Assembly: GCF_000773975.1 (NCBI RefSeq)
Contig: NZ_JRUQ01000029.1
Location: 1-64,000 of the forward strand
Direction: 5' to 3'
DNA: 64,000 nucleotides
Source: Erwinia typographi
GTDB taxonomy: Bacteria; Pseudomonadota; Gammaproteobacteria; Enterobacterales; Enterobacteriaceae
Shown: positions 53,264 through 63,808 of the stretch, in pieces
Position numbering within the stretch: position 1 is the first letter of the stretch
Layout of the letters: each line of letters begins with the position of its first letter
Made by a program: the position numbers and the translations under genes
The notes under the pieces: generated by a model
Seen by the model: only the letters and a program-made list of their open reading frames with translations
Told to the model about the DNA's origin: nothing
Databases searched by the model: none

Positions 53264-54937
53264 ATGACTGAATCTTTTGCTCAACTCTTTGAAGAGTCCC
53301 TGAAAGAAATCGAAACCCGTCCGGGTTCCATCGTTCGTGGTGTTGTTGTCTCTATCGACAAAGACATCGTTCTGGTTGATGCGGGTCTGAAATCTGAATC
53401 TGCAATTCCTGCAGAGCAGTTCAAGAACGCAGCTGGCGAACTGGAAATCCAGGTTGGCGACGAAGTTGACGTAGCTCTGGATGCCGTAGAAGACGGCTTC
53501 GGTGAAACGCTGCTGTCCCGTGAGAAAGCTAAGCGTCACGAAGCCTGGATCACGCTGGAAAAAGCATACGAAGAAGCTGAAACCGTTACCGGTATTATCA
53601 ACGGCAAAGTCAAGGGCGGCTTCACTGTTGAGCTGAACGGCATTCGTGCGTTCCTGCCAGGTTCCCTGGTTGACGTGCGTCCAGTGCGCGACACGCTGCA
53701 CCTGGAAGGCAAAGAGCTTGAATTCAAAGTGATCAAGCTGGATCAGAAACGCAACAACGTGGTGGTTTCACGTCGTGCGGTTATCGAATCCGAAAACAGC
53801 GCAGAGCGCGATCAGCTGCTGGAAAACCTGCAGGAAGGCATGGAAGTTAAAGGTATCGTTAAGAACCTCACTGACTACGGTGCATTCGTTGATCTGGGCG
53901 GCGTTGACGGCCTGCTGCACATTACTGACATGGCATGGAAACGCGTTAAGCACCCAAGCGAAATTGTCAACGTTGGCGACGAAATCACTGTTAAAGTGCT
54001 GAAATTCGACCGCGAGCGTACCCGTGTGTCTCTGGGTCTGAAACAGCTGGGCGAAGATCCTTGGGTCGCTATCGCTAAGCGTTACCCAGAAGGCACCAAG
54101 CTGACTGGCCGCGTGACCAACCTGACCGACTACGGCTGCTTCGTTGAAATCGAAGAGGGCGTTGAAGGCCTGGTGCACGTTTCAGAAATGGACTGGACCA
54201 ACAAAAACATCCATCCGTCCAAAGTTGTTAACGTTGGCGATGTGGTTGAAGTTATGGTTCTGGATATCGACGAAGAACGTCGTCGTATCTCCCTGGGTCT
54301 GAAGCAGTGCAAAAACAACCCATGGCAGCAGTTTGCAGAAACCCACAACAAGGGCGACCGTGTTGAAGGTAAAATCAAGTCAATCACTGACTTCGGTATC
54401 TTCATCGGCCTGGACGGCGGCATCGACGGCCTGGTTCACCTGTCTGACATCTCCTGGAACGCTACCGGAGAAGAAGCGGTTCGTGAATACAAGAAAGGCG
54501 ACGAAATCGCTGCGGTGGTTCTGCAGGTTGACGCAGAGCGCGAGCGCATCTCCCTGGGCGTTAAGCAGCTGGCGGAAGATCCGTTCAACAACTACATCTC
54601 TCTGAATAAGAAAGGTGCGATTGTTAACGGTAAAGTGACTGCTGTTGATGCTAAAGGTGCTACAGTTGAACTGGCAGACGGCGTTGAAGGCTACCTGCGT
54701 GCTTCTGAAGCCTCTGTTGACCGCGTAGAAGACGCAACGCTGGTACTGAATGTTGGCGACGATGTTGAAGCTAAATTCACCGGTGTTGACCGTAAAAACC
54801 GCGTTGTCAGCCTGTCTGTTCGTGCTAAAGACCAGGCAGACGAGAAAGAAGCCATCAATACTGTTAACGCTAAGCAGGAAGAAGGTAACTTCTCTAACGC
54901 AATGGCTGAAGCGTTCAAAGCGGCTAAAGGCGAGTAA
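53264..54937 (+). CDS. rpsA: 30S ribosomal protein S1
   Basis: Ribosomal mRNA-binding protein, 557 residues with six S1 OB-fold repeats (two diverged ones binding the ribosome, then four RNA-binding ones), seen as repeated [17 protein letters not shown]-type and [14 protein letters not shown]-type segments. The codon choice is that of a highly expressed gene. The leader (53137-53263) lacks a strong purine-rich ribosome site, in keeping with S1's known translational autoregulation in E. coli. Confidence 0.97.
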   Translation: MTESFAQLFEESLKEIETRPGSIVRGVVVSIDKDIVLVDAGLKSESAIPAEQFKNAAGELEIQVGDEVDVALDAVEDGFGETLLSREKAKRHEAWITLEKAYEEAETVTGIINGKVKGGFTVELNGIRAFLPGSLVDVRPVRDTLHLEGKELEFKVIKLDQKRNNVVVSRRAVIESENSAERDQLLENLQEGMEVKGIVKNLTDYGAFVDLGGVDGLLHITDMAWKRVKHPSEIVNVGDEITVKVLKFDRERTRVSLGLKQLGEDPWVAIAKRYPEGTKLTGRVTNLTDYGCFVEIEEGVEGLVHVSEMDWTNKNIHPSKVVNVGDVVEVMVLDIDEERRRISLGLKQCKNNPWQQFAETHNKGDRVEGKIKSITDFGIFIGLDGGIDGLVHLSDISWNATGEEAVREYKKGDEIAAVVLQVDAERERISLGVKQLAEDPFNNYISLNKKGAIVNGKVTAVDAKGATVELADGVEGYLRASEASVDRVEDATLVLNVGDDVEAKFTGVDRKNRVVSLSVRAKDQADEKEAINTVNAKQEEGNFSNAMAEAFKAAKGE

Positions 54938-55023
54938 TTGCTTTTGCAACAGGGCAGTGTATGCTGCCCTGATACAGCCCGTTACCGTCAGAGCTTTTCC
55001 AACAGGAATTTACCGGAGGATTT

Positions 55024-55308
55024 ATGACCAAGTCAGAACTTATTGAACGACTTGCTGGCCAGCACTCTCATATTCCGGCGAAAGTCGTTGAGGATGCGGT
55101 CAAAGAGATGCTTGAGCACATGGCGACCACCTTGGCGCAGGGCGAACGCATTGAAATCCGGGGCTTCGGTAGTTTTTCTTTGCATTATCGCGCGCCCCGT
55201 ACCGGCCGTAACCCTAAAACGGGTGACAAAGTGGAGTTGGAAGGTAAATACGTTCCACACTTCAAGCCGGGCAAAGAGCTGCGCGACCGTGCAAATATTT
55301 ACGGCTAA
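55024..55308 (+). CDS. ihfB: Integration host factor beta subunit
   Basis: Nucleoid DNA-bending protein, 94 residues, forms a heterodimer with IhfA. It has the HU/IHF fold with the [21 protein letters not shown] arm that inserts a proline in the minor groove. GGAGG lies 6 bp upstream of the ATG. 86 bp after rpsA. Confidence 0.97.
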   Translation: MTKSELIERLAGQHSHIPAKVVEDAVKEMLEHMATTLAQGERIEIRGFGSFSLHYRAPRTGRNPKTGDKVELEGKYVPHFKPGKELRDRANIYG

Positions 55309-55331
55309 CGCTTAAAGTATTACGCAAATAA

Positions 55332-55360
55332 AACGACACTTCGGTGTCGTTTTTTTTTTT
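55332..55360 (+). terminator. Terminator of ihfB
   Basis: AACGACAC and GTGTCGTT form an 8-bp stem with a TTCG loop, followed by a run of ten or more T residues. Confidence 0.93.
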
Positions 55361-55390
55361 GCCCGCCATCTGACTACTGCGAGCCAGCGC

Positions 55391-55430
55391 GCAATCAGTT
55401 GCGTAAGGTTGCAATCAGGCGCGAAAGGTT
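55391..55430 (+). repeat. Two tandem copies of a 20-bp repeat upstream of ycaI
   Basis: The unit GCAATCAGTTGCGTAAGGTT (55391-55410) is followed directly by a second copy (55411-55430) that differs at three positions. The array lies 86 bp before the ycaI start and 30 bp after the ihfB terminator, inside the only possible ycaI promoter region. The 20-bp period would place both copies on nearly the same DNA face. Confidence 0.7.
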
Positions 55431-55516
55431 ACGGCCCGGCCCGGAAAGCCGATTTTCTCACCGCGAACGGACTCTTTTCTGTGGGTAGACTGGTTATCCG
55501 GAAAAGGAGAGCCGTT

Positions 55517-57781
55517 ATGCCGTACAGTCTCAGCCGCCTGGCGATGTGGGTTCTGATCGCTACGCTACCCCTCACTTTGCTTCCCCGGCTGCCTGCGGCC
55601 AGCGACGATCTCTGGCTGATACTGCCTGCACTGGCGCTTTTACAGCTGCGCTGGCGCTGGACGACCGATCTGGCGCTCATGCTGCTGCTTTTCCTCTGGG
55701 CCGTTATTGCCGGAAGAACCTTAACTGAACAGATTGATGCGCTTTCAGGTAAAACCCCCGATGTTACGGTTGGGGTGGAAGCGGTGCTGGCCGACGCTCA
55801 AAGGGTAAAGCTGCGAATTGTCAGCGTGGCGGGCAACATCGTTTTTCCTCCCATTTATGCGACGGTGGGCACCGAAGGGGTGAATCAGCCCTTATGCCCG
55901 GGGCAGCGCTGGCAGGCGACGCTGAATTTAAAGCCGGTACACGCCAGGCTCAATGAAGGCGGTTTTGATTCGCAACGCTTTGCGCTGGCGAACAGCACGC
56001 CTTTGACCGGGAGATTCATCGCGTTTGCCCCGCTCGACACGGCATGTAGCTGGCGCGACAGGTTAATACAGAAAAGCCGGGAATATTACGGCGAACGTCC
56101 CTGGCAGGCGATACTCTCCGCGCTGGCTTTTGGCGAGCGGGGAGAAATCAGCCGGGAGATGACCCAACTGCTGCGTGAGACCGGCACCGCGCATCTGATG
56201 GCTATCTCCGGTATGCATATCAGCCTTGCGGCCAGCGTGGGCTGGCTGTTTGCGCGCGGTTTGCAGCTCGGCTTTCGGGTGGCCTGGATAGGCTATCGTT
56301 TTCCGCTGTTTTGTAGCCTGCTGCTGGCGCTGGTTTACTGTTGGCTTGCTGGCGCTAATCCTCCGGCAGTCAGAGCGTTACTGGCCCTCAGCATCTGGGC
56401 TGGCCTGCGCGTGGCTGGTGTGCGATGCAGTAGCTGGCAAGTCTGGCGGCTGTGTATCGGCGGTATCCTGTTTTTCGACCCGCTGAGCGTGCTTTCCTAC
56501 AGCCTCTGGCTGTCAGGCGGAGCCGTTGCCGGGCTGCTGCTCTGGTTTCAGTGGTTTCCATTACCGGCGATCTTTCGCGGTAAAAAACGCTGGCTCCCTG
56601 TGCAGCTGCTCCATTTACAGCTGGGGATCTTTTTACTGCTAATGCCAGCGCAGCTGGCTATTTTTCACGGCATCAGTCTGAGCGCGCTGCTGGCGAATAT
56701 CTGGGCGGTGCCGCTGGTTACCCTGCTGACGGTGCCGCTGCTTCTCGCTGCGCTGGCGCTGCTGCCGTTTGCCGGGGCCAGCCAGCTGCTGTGGTGGCTG
56801 GCCGATCGTTCGCTTGAACTGGTGTTTGTTCCCCTCTCTTATTTGCCTGCTGGCTGGCTGCCGCTGGACAAACGGGCGCTGTGGGCTGGCGGACTGGTAT
56901 GGCTGCTGCTGTTGAGCTGGCGATTCAGCTGGTGGCGTTCGTCACCCGCGTCCGTCATCACCCTTTGCCTGTCGATAGCCTGTGGGCGGCTGAGCGTCGT
57001 GCAGCCATTATGGCGGCTGGACATGCTGGATATCGGCCACGGGCTGGCGGTGGTGATCTCAAGCCGGGGTGAGGCGCTGGTTTATGATACCGGCAACCGC
57101 TGGCCCGGAGGCAGCGCGGCGGAGAGCCAGATCCTCCCCTGGCTAAACTGGCAGGGATTGCAGGTCAGGCACATTGTGCTCAGTCATGAGCACCTCGACC
57201 ACATCGGCGGGCTGGAGAGCCTTCAGCAGGCCTTTCCAGAGGCTCTTGTGCACAGTGGGTTGGGCTGGAAGGGGCACCTGCCCTGCCGGCGTGGCGTCAG
57301 CTGGCGCTGGCAGGAACTGTCCTTTCAGGCTCTCTGGCCCCCACCTGGAGAGGATAAAACCGGGAACAATCAGTCCTGCGTGCTTAGCGTGAGCGACGGG
57401 AAATGGCGGGTTTTGCTGACCGGCGATCTTGAGGCGAAGGCAGAGTACCAGCTGGTTCAGCTTGACCGCGAGGCGCTGCGCGCCGATATTCTCCAGGTGC
57501 CTCATCATGGAAGCGGGACCTCTTCTGTGCCTCCGCTGCTTCGCGCCGTGCGGGGGAGGGTCGCGCTGGCCTCAGCCGCACGTTACAGCGCCTGGAAATT
57601 ACCGGCGAAAAGGGTGGTTGACCGCTATAAAAATCATCACTATATCTGGCACGACACCGCGCTTGAAGGGCAGGTCAGCGTAAAGTTTTTCGATACATTC
57701 TGGCAGGTTAGCGGATTAAGAGCGCAAATAATGTCCCGTTGGTACCATCCGTGGTTTGGCGTACCACGTTATTCCAGGTAG
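55517..57781 (+). CDS. ycaI: YcaI, ComEC/Rec2-type DNA-uptake channel homologue
   Basis: Inner-membrane protein, 754 residues. It has an N-terminal hydrophobic stretch and OB-like domain (about 1-200) and a competence channel domain with many helices (about 215-480, containing MAISGMHISLAASVG). A C-terminal metallo-beta-lactamase-like domain has the metal motif SHEHLDH near residue 557 and a second conserved block LQVPHHGSGTSSV. In transformable bacteria ComEC carries single-stranded DNA across the inner membrane. ATG 55517 has AAGGAGA 7 bp upstream; the frame extends 36 codons further into the repeat region and is not favoured. Confidence 0.92.
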   Translation: MPYSLSRLAMWVLIATLPLTLLPRLPAASDDLWLILPALALLQLRWRWTTDLALMLLLFLWAVIAGRTLTEQIDALSGKTPDVTVGVEAVLADAQRVKLRIVSVAGNIVFPPIYATVGTEGVNQPLCPGQRWQATLNLKPVHARLNEGGFDSQRFALANSTPLTGRFIAFAPLDTACSWRDRLIQKSREYYGERPWQAILSALAFGERGEISREMTQLLRETGTAHLMAISGMHISLAASVGWLFARGLQLGFRVAWIGYRFPLFCSLLLALVYCWLAGANPPAVRALLALSIWAGLRVAGVRCSSWQVWRLCIGGILFFDPLSVLSYSLWLSGGAVAGLLLWFQWFPLPAIFRGKKRWLPVQLLHLQLGIFLLLMPAQLAIFHGISLSALLANIWAVPLVTLLTVPLLLAALALLPFAGASQLLWWLADRSLELVFVPLSYLPAGWLPLDKRALWAGGLVWLLLLSWRFSWWRSSPASVITLCLSIACGRLSVVQPLWRLDMLDIGHGLAVVISSRGEALVYDTGNRWPGGSAAESQILPWLNWQGLQVRHIVLSHEHLDHIGGLESLQQAFPEALVHSGLGWKGHLPCRRGVSWRWQELSFQALWPPPGEDKTGNNQSCVLSVSDGKWRVLLTGDLEAKAEYQLVQLDREALRADILQVPHHGSGTSSVPPLLRAVRGRVALASAARYSAWKLPAKRVVDRYKNHHYIWHDTALEGQVSVKFFDTFWQVSGLRAQIMSRWYHPWFGVPRYSR

Positions 57782-57816
57782 AATGAGCGGCTATTTCATT
57801 TAAAGCTGGTTAAATA

Positions 57817-59565
57817 ATGCATCAGGAAAAAGATCTCTCCACCTGGCAGACATTCCGTCGCCTCTGGCCGATGATCAAGCCGTTCAAACCCGGATTGATT
57901 GTGGCTGCGGTAGCACTGATACTGAACGCGGCGGGAGATACATTAATGCTGTCCCTGTTAAAACCGTTACTGGATGACGGCTTTGGCAAGGCTGACTCCT
58001 CCGTGCTGCTTTGGATGCCACTGGCGGTGATTGGGCTGATGTTAATCCGCGGCATCACCAGCTATATCTCAAGTTACTGCATCTCATGGGTTTCCGGTAA
58101 CGTGGTCATGGGGATGCGCCGCAGGCTGTTCAGCCACATGATGGGGATGCCGGTCGCCTTCTTCGATCAGCAGTCCACCGGGACGCTGCTCTCGCGTATC
58201 ACCTATGATTCTGAACAGGTTGCTTCCTCCTCCTCCAGCGCGCTGGTGACCGTTGTGCGAGAAGGGGCCTCAATTATCGGCCTGTTCATCATGATGTTCT
58301 ACTACAGCTGGCAGCTGTCGCTGATCCTGATTTTACTGGCGCCGGTGGTATCCTTTGCGATCCGCACCGTTTCCAGGCGCTTCAGAAACATCAGCAAAAG
58401 TATGCAGAACACCATGGGCCACGTCACGACCAGCGCCGAGCAGATGCTGAAGGGACACAAAGAAGTGCTGATTTTTGGCGGTCAGGAAGTGGAAAGCGAA
58501 CGCTTCAACCGCGTCAGCAACCGTATGCGCCAGCAGGGGATGAAGCTGGTTTCCGCCTCCTCGATCTCTGACCCGATTATCCAGCTGATTGCTTCGCTGG
58601 CGCTGGCCTTTGTGCTGTATGCCGCCAGCTTCCCCAGCGTGATGCAGACCCTGACGGCCGGTACCATCACCGTCGTATTCTCCTCGATGATCGCCCTGAT
58701 GCGCCCTCTGAAGTCGCTGACTAACGTCAACGCGCAGTTCCAGCGCGGAATGGCGGCCTGCCAGACGCTGTTCAGCATTCTGGATACTGAGCAGGAAGAG
58801 GATAAGGGCACTCGCGTCATTGAACGCGCAAAAGGGGATGTGGAATTCCGTAACGTGACCTTTACCTATCCGGGCCGTGAAGCGCCCGCGCTGCATAATA
58901 TCAACCTGGCTATTCCGCCTGGAAAAACGGTCGCGCTGGTTGGCCGCTCCGGCTCCGGGAAATCCACCATTGCCAGCCTGATGACGCGTTTCTACGATAT
59001 CCAGCAGGGCGAAATCCTGATGGACGGCTACGACCTGCGCGAATACACGCTAAGCTCCCTGCGTAATCAGGTCGCGCTGGTCTCGCAAAATGTGCATCTG
59101 TTTAACGATACGGTGGCTAATAACATCGCCTACGCCCGTAATGAGCAGTACAGCCGTGAAGACATTGAAAAGGCTGCCGTTATGGCTCACGCGATGGACT
59201 TCATCAATAAGATGGACAAGGGGCTGGATACGGTCATCGGTGAAAATGGCGTGCTGCTCTCTGGCGGTCAGCGTCAGCGCATCGCTATTGCCCGTGCACT
59301 GCTGCGTGACAGCCCAATTCTGATACTGGATGAAGCCACCTCCGCGCTGGATACCGAATCCGAGCGCGCAATTCAGTCTGCTCTGGATGAATTGCAGAAA
59401 AACCGCACCTCTCTGGTGATCGCTCACCGGCTTTCTACCATTGAAAAAGCGGACGAGATCATCGTGGTGGAAGATGGCCACATTGTTGAGCGCGGCAGCC
59501 ACAGCGATCTGCTGGAGCAGCGGGGCGTGTATGCCCAACTGCATAAGATGCAGTTTGGTCAATGA
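57817..59565 (+). CDS. msbA: Lipid A export ATP-binding/permease protein MsbA
   Basis: Inner-membrane half-ABC flippase moving core-lipid A to the periplasmic face, 582 residues. The membrane domain has six helices (about 20-310) and the ATPase domain has Walker [10 protein letters not shown] near 378, signature LSGGQRQR and Walker [13 protein letters not shown]. The stop overlaps lpxK (ATGA). Confidence 0.97.
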   Translation: MHQEKDLSTWQTFRRLWPMIKPFKPGLIVAAVALILNAAGDTLMLSLLKPLLDDGFGKADSSVLLWMPLAVIGLMLIRGITSYISSYCISWVSGNVVMGMRRRLFSHMMGMPVAFFDQQSTGTLLSRITYDSEQVASSSSSALVTVVREGASIIGLFIMMFYYSWQLSLILILLAPVVSFAIRTVSRRFRNISKSMQNTMGHVTTSAEQMLKGHKEVLIFGGQEVESERFNRVSNRMRQQGMKLVSASSISDPIIQLIASLALAFVLYAASFPSVMQTLTAGTITVVFSSMIALMRPLKSLTNVNAQFQRGMAACQTLFSILDTEQEEDKGTRVIERAKGDVEFRNVTFTYPGREAPALHNINLAIPPGKTVALVGRSGSGKSTIASLMTRFYDIQQGEILMDGYDLREYTLSSLRNQVALVSQNVHLFNDTVANNIAYARNEQYSREDIEKAAVMAHAMDFINKMDKGLDTVIGENGVLLSGGQRQRIAIARALLRDSPILILDEATSALDTESERAIQSALDELQKNRTSLVIAHRLSTIEKADEIIVVEDGHIVERGSHSDLLEQRGVYAQLHKMQFGQ

Positions 59566-60551
59566 TTGAACGCATCTGGAGCGGCCGCTCCGCGCTTTAC
59601 CTGCTGCTGGTGCCGCTAAGCTGGCTGTACGGGCTGGTCAGTAACCTGATCCGTCTCAGCTATGTCTGGGGCTGGCGTAAAGCTTGGCGCGCGCCGGTTC
59701 CGGTGGTGGTGGTCGGTAATCTTACCGCCGGTGGCAACGGCAAAACGCCGGTGGTCATCTGGCTGGTGCAGGCCTTGCAGCAGCGTGGCTTACGCCCAGG
59801 CGTGGTTTCACGAGGTTACGGCGGTAAGGCGGCAAGCTATCCGCTGGTGCTGGACAGCCGTACCACTACCGAGCAGGCGGGTGATGAGCCCGTGCTGATC
59901 TTCCAGCGTACCGCCGCCGCCGTTGCCGTTTCTCCAGTCAGAAAAGAGGCCGTTGAGGCGCTGGTCGGGCAGGGAAACATCGATATTATTATTACCGACG
60001 ACGGCCTACAGCATTACGCGCTGGCAAGAGACTTTGAGATCGTGGTGGTGGATGGCAAGCGTCGCTTCGGTAACGGCTGGTGGCTCCCCGCAGGCCCCAT
60101 GCGGGAGCGGGCTTCCCGGCTGAAAAGCGTCGATGCGGTGATTGTAAATGGGGGGGAGCCTTTGCCAGGCGAGCTTCCAATGCAGCTGGCGGCTGGTCAT
60201 GCTGTGAATATCAACAGCGGTGAAGCCCGGCCAGTAGCCCTGCTTGAGAAGGTGGTGGCGATGGCGGGCATCGGTCATCCTCCGCGGTTTTTCGCCACGC
60301 TTGCCCAGCAGGGCGTGACGCCGCTCAAAGCGGTCCCGTTCGCCGATCATCAGGCTTATCAGCACGCCCAGCTTTCTGCGCTGCTGGGGCCGGGAGAAAC
60401 GCTGCTAATGACCGAGAAGGACGCGGTAAAAGCTCGCGCTTTTGCTGACGATAGCTGGTGGTATCTGCCGGTAGATGCTGAGCTTCCTGAGGCTGCAGCC
60501 AGCTCGCTACTCAATAATATTATCGCGCTCACTTCTTCCCACAGAGGCTAA
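59562..60551 (+). CDS. lpxK: Tetraacyldisaccharide 4'-kinase LpxK
   Basis: Membrane-associated kinase that makes lipid IVA, 329 residues. It has an N-terminal membrane-binding helix, the P-loop variant [14 protein letters not shown] near residue 50, and [20 protein letters not shown] with the catalytic Asp. Translationally coupled to msbA. Confidence 0.96.
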   Translation: MIERIWSGRSALYLLLVPLSWLYGLVSNLIRLSYVWGWRKAWRAPVPVVVVGNLTAGGNGKTPVVIWLVQALQQRGLRPGVVSRGYGGKAASYPLVLDSRTTTEQAGDEPVLIFQRTAAAVAVSPVRKEAVEALVGQGNIDIIITDDGLQHYALARDFEIVVVDGKRRFGNGWWLPAGPMRERASRLKSVDAVIVNGGEPLPGELPMQLAAGHAVNINSGEARPVALLEKVVAMAGIGHPPRFFATLAQQGVTPLKAVPFADHQAYQHAQLSALLGPGETLLMTEKDAVKARAFADDSWWYLPVDAELPEAAASSLLNNIIALTSSHRG

Positions 60552-60634
60552 CACGCTGAAAAAACGCGCTAACTTTTTCGCAGCGCGGCGATAAAGGCGT
60601 TAAACTCAGGACATCTTTGTGATGAAGGTGCATT

Positions 60635-61843
60635 ATGTCCGCTCTCCAGCTTTCCCTTGCTCAGGCCCGTCAGCTGCATCTTGCTGCTCAGGGACTGCTT
60701 CGTCCTCCGAAGCGTAAAGCTCGCTTTGATGACCTGTTAAGCGCCATCCGCCAGATGTCCCTGCTGCAAATCGATACAATCCACGTTGTCGCCCGCAGCC
60801 CGTATCTGGTGCTGTTCAGCCGGCTTGGAGATTATCCTCAAGCATGGCTGGACGAGGCGTTAAGCCAGGGCCGCCTGTATGAATACTGGGCGCATGAAGC
60901 CTGCTTTATCCCTATCGAAGACTACCCGCTGCTGCGTCACCGCATGCTCAACCCGCAGCATCTCGGCTGGAAATATAACAGTGAATGGGTTGCGACCTGG
61001 CAGCAGGAGATCGCCGATCTGCTGAGACATATTGAGCAAAATGGCCCGGTACGCTCGGCCGACTTTGCCGCGCCGGAGGGGCAAAAGCCCGGCTGGTGGT
61101 CATGGAAACCACACAAGCGCCACCTGGAGAATTTGTTCACCGCCGGTGAGTTGATGGTGGCGGAGCGGCGTAATTTCCAGCGCGTGTATGATTTGCGCCA
61201 GCGGGTGATGCCGGACTGGGACGATGCGCTCCATGCGCTGGAGGAGCCTGCTGCGGTGATGGCGATGCTGCGCAACAGTGCGCAGAGTCTCGGCCTGTTT
61301 CGTGCGGCCTGGCTGGCCGATTATTATCGGTTGAAGCGGGCGCCGGTAAAAGAGGCGCTGGCGGAATGGCTGGCGCAAAAAGAAGTGATTCCTGTTGAGG
61401 TTGAATCGCTTGGGGAAGGCTATCTGCATACTTCGCTGCTGCCGTTGCTGGAAGAGGGAACGCGCGCGACCTATACCACGCTGCTTTCACCTTTTGATCC
61501 GCTGGTGTGGGATCGCAAGCGAGCGCTGGAGCTTTTTAACTTCGACTACCGTCTGGAATGCTATACGCCAGAGGCGAAGCGGCAGTACGGCTATTTTGTC
61601 CTGCCGGTTCTGCACCGGGGGGAGCTGAAAGGCCGGATCGATGCGAAAATGCTGCGTAAAGAAAAGGTCCTGCTGGTCAGGCAGTTCTGGCTGGAGGAGG
61701 GCGTGCGGCCAGGGCAGGGAATGCTCACCGATCTGCATCAGGCTCTTTCGCGCTTTGCCCGCTGGCAGGGCGCCGAAAGCGTGGCGCTGGACAAAATGCC
61801 GGAACCGCTGGCCAGTGCATGGCAAAAAGGGTGGACGCTGTGA
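60635..61843 (+). CDS. ycaQ: YcaQ, HTH_42-family DNA glycosylase for interstrand crosslinks
   Basis: Cytosolic monofunctional glycosylase that can unhook N-alkyl interstrand crosslinks, 402 residues. It is built of tandem winged-helix domains with the catalytic Q-phi-D motif visible as QID at residues 45-47 (MSLLQIDTIH); the related AlkZ group has Q-phi-Q. It starts 83 bp after lpxK with an AAGGTG ribosome site. Confidence 0.92.
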   Translation: MSALQLSLAQARQLHLAAQGLLRPPKRKARFDDLLSAIRQMSLLQIDTIHVVARSPYLVLFSRLGDYPQAWLDEALSQGRLYEYWAHEACFIPIEDYPLLRHRMLNPQHLGWKYNSEWVATWQQEIADLLRHIEQNGPVRSADFAAPEGQKPGWWSWKPHKRHLENLFTAGELMVAERRNFQRVYDLRQRVMPDWDDALHALEEPAAVMAMLRNSAQSLGLFRAAWLADYYRLKRAPVKEALAEWLAQKEVIPVEVESLGEGYLHTSLLPLLEEGTRATYTTLLSPFDPLVWDRKRALELFNFDYRLECYTPEAKRQYGYFVLPVLHRGELKGRIDAKMLRKEKVLLVRQFWLEEGVRPGQGMLTDLHQALSRFARWQGAESVALDKMPEPLASAWQKGWTL

Positions 61844-61928
61844 CATCTCGCGAGGCGAGGAGTAACCGCTCCCTTGCCAGCTATGATATTCTAAGATCCT
61901 GTCTGACCGGGTCCACCAGGGAGAAACC

Positions 61929-62111
61929 ATGGATCATCGTTTACTTGAAATCGTTGCCTGTCCTGTTTGTCACGGCAAGCTGTATTACATCAAAGACCAG
62001 CAGGAGCTTATCTGCAAGCCTGATGGCCTCGCTTATCCTGTGCGCGATGGCATTCCAGTTCTGCTGGAGACCGAAGCGCGCGCGCTGACGTTGGAAGAGA
62101 TCCACCCATGA
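61929..62111 (+). CDS. ycaR: YcaR, Trm112-like small zinc-ribbon protein
   Basis: A 60-residue protein with the ACPVCHGKL knuckle (C11, C14) and a further cysteine at C29 in [20 protein letters not shown], the UPF0434/Trm112 pattern. Function unknown in bacteria. Its stop overlaps the kdsB start (ATGA), so it is translated together with kdsB. Confidence 0.93.
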   Translation: MDHRLLEIVACPVCHGKLYYIKDQQELICKPDGLAYPVRDGIPVLLETEARALTLEEIHP

Positions 62112-62860
62112 GTTTTATTGCTATTATCCCGGCGCGCTATGCCTCAACGCGGCTGCCGGGGAAACCGCTGGTTGATATTCAGGGCAAGCCGATGGTGGTG
62201 CATGTGATGGAGCGGGCGCTGGAGTCCGGCGCCGACCGCGTCATTGTCGCTACCGATAACGAAGAGGTGGCGCGCGCCGTAGAGGCGGCGGGCGGAGAGT
62301 TTTGCATGACCCGCCCTGACCATCACTCGGGAACGGAACGCCTGGCTGAAGTGATCGATCGTTACCAGTTCCCTGACGACACGATTATTGTCAACGTGCA
62401 GGGCGATGAACCGATGATCCCGCCGGTGATCGTTCGCCAGGTAGCTGAAAACGTGGCGCAGAGTGAAGCCGGAATGGCGACGCTGGCGGTGCCTGTTGAA
62501 ACGGCAGAGGAGGCATTTAATCCTAACGCGGTAAAAGTGGTGATGGACGCCAAAGGCTATGCGCTCTATTTCTCGCGTGCCACCATTCCCTGGGACCGTG
62601 AACGTTTTGCTCAATCGCGCGAGACCATCGGCGAGACCTTCCTGCGTCACATCGGGATTTACGGTTATCGCGCTGGCTTCATCCGCCGCTATGTCAGTTG
62701 GGAACCCAGCCCGCTGGAGCAGATAGAGCTGCTGGAACAGCTGCGGGTACTGTGGTACGGCGAAAAGATCCATGTGGCCGTTGCGAAGGCGATCCCCAGC
62801 GTTGGCGTTGATACGCCGGAAGATCTGGCGCGCGTGCGCGCCGCTATGCAGTCCTGGTAA
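62108..62860 (+). CDS. kdsB: 3-deoxy-manno-octulosonate cytidylyltransferase (CMP-Kdo synthetase)
   Basis: Cytosolic nucleotidyltransferase activating Kdo with CTP for lipopolysaccharide, 250 residues. It has the N-terminal nucleotide motif [29 protein letters not shown] and the metal-binding [10 protein letters not shown]. Coupled to ycaR. Confidence 0.96.
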   Translation: MSFIAIIPARYASTRLPGKPLVDIQGKPMVVHVMERALESGADRVIVATDNEEVARAVEAAGGEFCMTRPDHHSGTERLAEVIDRYQFPDDTIIVNVQGDEPMIPPVIVRQVAENVAQSEAGMATLAVPVETAEEAFNPNAVKVVMDAKGYALYFSRATIPWDRERFAQSRETIGETFLRHIGIYGYRAGFIRRYVSWEPSPLEQIELLEQLRVLWYGEKIHVAVAKAIPSVGVDTPEDLARVRAAMQSW

Positions 62861-62867
62861 TCCCGTC

Positions 62868-62895
62868 GGGGCCAGCGACTGGCCCCCTCTCCACT
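62868..62895 (+). terminator. Hairpin after kdsB
   Basis: GGGGCCAG and CTGGCCCC form an 8-bp stem with a 3-nt loop and are followed by a pyrimidine tract ending in TTTG. It lies just before the ycbJ ribosome site. Confidence 0.5.
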
Positions 62896-62914
62896 TTGTT
62901 TAAAGGAGGAGTAA

Positions 62915-63808
62915 ATGGAACAGCTCCGCTCAGAACTTTCTCTGGTATTGGGCGAAACCCTCAGCCGTCTCGAATGCATCAGCGAGCAACCCTGGTCCAG
63001 CCTCTACTCGCTCTATGATCAGCAGGGACATTCGTTTCCGCTGGTGGCAAAGTACTTCAACGTCAAAGGCATCGCGGCGCAGGAAGCTTATAAGCTTTCC
63101 ATGCTGGCGCGCGACAGCACGGTGCGCCTGCCGACGGTTTATGGCCTGATCGTCAGCCAGCAGCCGCCGCAGCATGAGGTGCTGCTGATTGAGCGGATGG
63201 GGGGCGTGTCGGTCGAAGCGCCAACCCGCACGCCCCAGCGCTGGCTACAGCTACAGGATCAGATCGTTGCCGCCCTGCTGGCCTGGCACCGAATCGACAG
63301 CCATGGGTTGGTGGGCAGCGTCGACAGCACCCAGGAAAATAGCTGGGTGTCCTGGTATGCGCAAAGGGTGGAGGTGATTTGGTCTACGCTCAACTTTATG
63401 CGGCCCGACGGGCTTTCCATGGAGCAGCGGCGAGTGCTGTATCGCAGCCGTGAAAATCTGGGTAATCTGCTGGCGGATTTTAACGATCCCTGCGTATTGG
63501 TACACGGCAATCTCTCCCTCGGTAACATGCTGAAAGAGGCGTGGAGTGACCAGCTACTGTCGATGATTAACCCCGGCATGATGCTTTGGGCGCCAAGAGA
63601 GTACGATCTTTTCCGGCTGTGCGAAGAAGGGCTGTCGGAATCTTTGCTGTACCATTATCTGAAGCAGGCGCCGGTGGCCGATGGTTTCGTTGCCCGGCGC
63701 TGGTTATATACGTTATGGGACGAGGCCGATCGTCTGATTCATACCGGCCAGTTTGATTCATCCCGCTTTGAGCGCGCGGCAGCGTCACTGATTCCCTGGC
63801 TCAGCTGA
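62915..63808 (+). CDS. ycbJ: YcbJ, protein-kinase-like/APH-fold protein, probable pseudokinase
   Basis: A 297-residue protein of unknown function, matching E. coli YcbJ in length and position. The fold resembles aminoglycoside phosphotransferases: the ATP-site region VLLIERMGGVSVE, then HGNLSLGNML (H197, N199, N204) where active relatives have HGD-x4-N, and INPGMML (N219) where they have a metal-binding Asp. Both catalytic Asp positions are Asn, so catalysis is doubtful, though N204 is kept. AAAGGAGG lies upstream. Its 3' end overlaps elyC by 24 bp, tail to tail. Confidence 0.85.
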   Translation: MEQLRSELSLVLGETLSRLECISEQPWSSLYSLYDQQGHSFPLVAKYFNVKGIAAQEAYKLSMLARDSTVRLPTVYGLIVSQQPPQHEVLLIERMGGVSVEAPTRTPQRWLQLQDQIVAALLAWHRIDSHGLVGSVDSTQENSWVSWYAQRVEVIWSTLNFMRPDGLSMEQRRVLYRSRENLGNLLADFNDPCVLVHGNLSLGNMLKEAWSDQLLSMINPGMMLWAPREYDLFRLCEEGLSESLLYHYLKQAPVADGFVARRWLYTLWDEADRLIHTGQFDSSRFERAAASLIPWLS

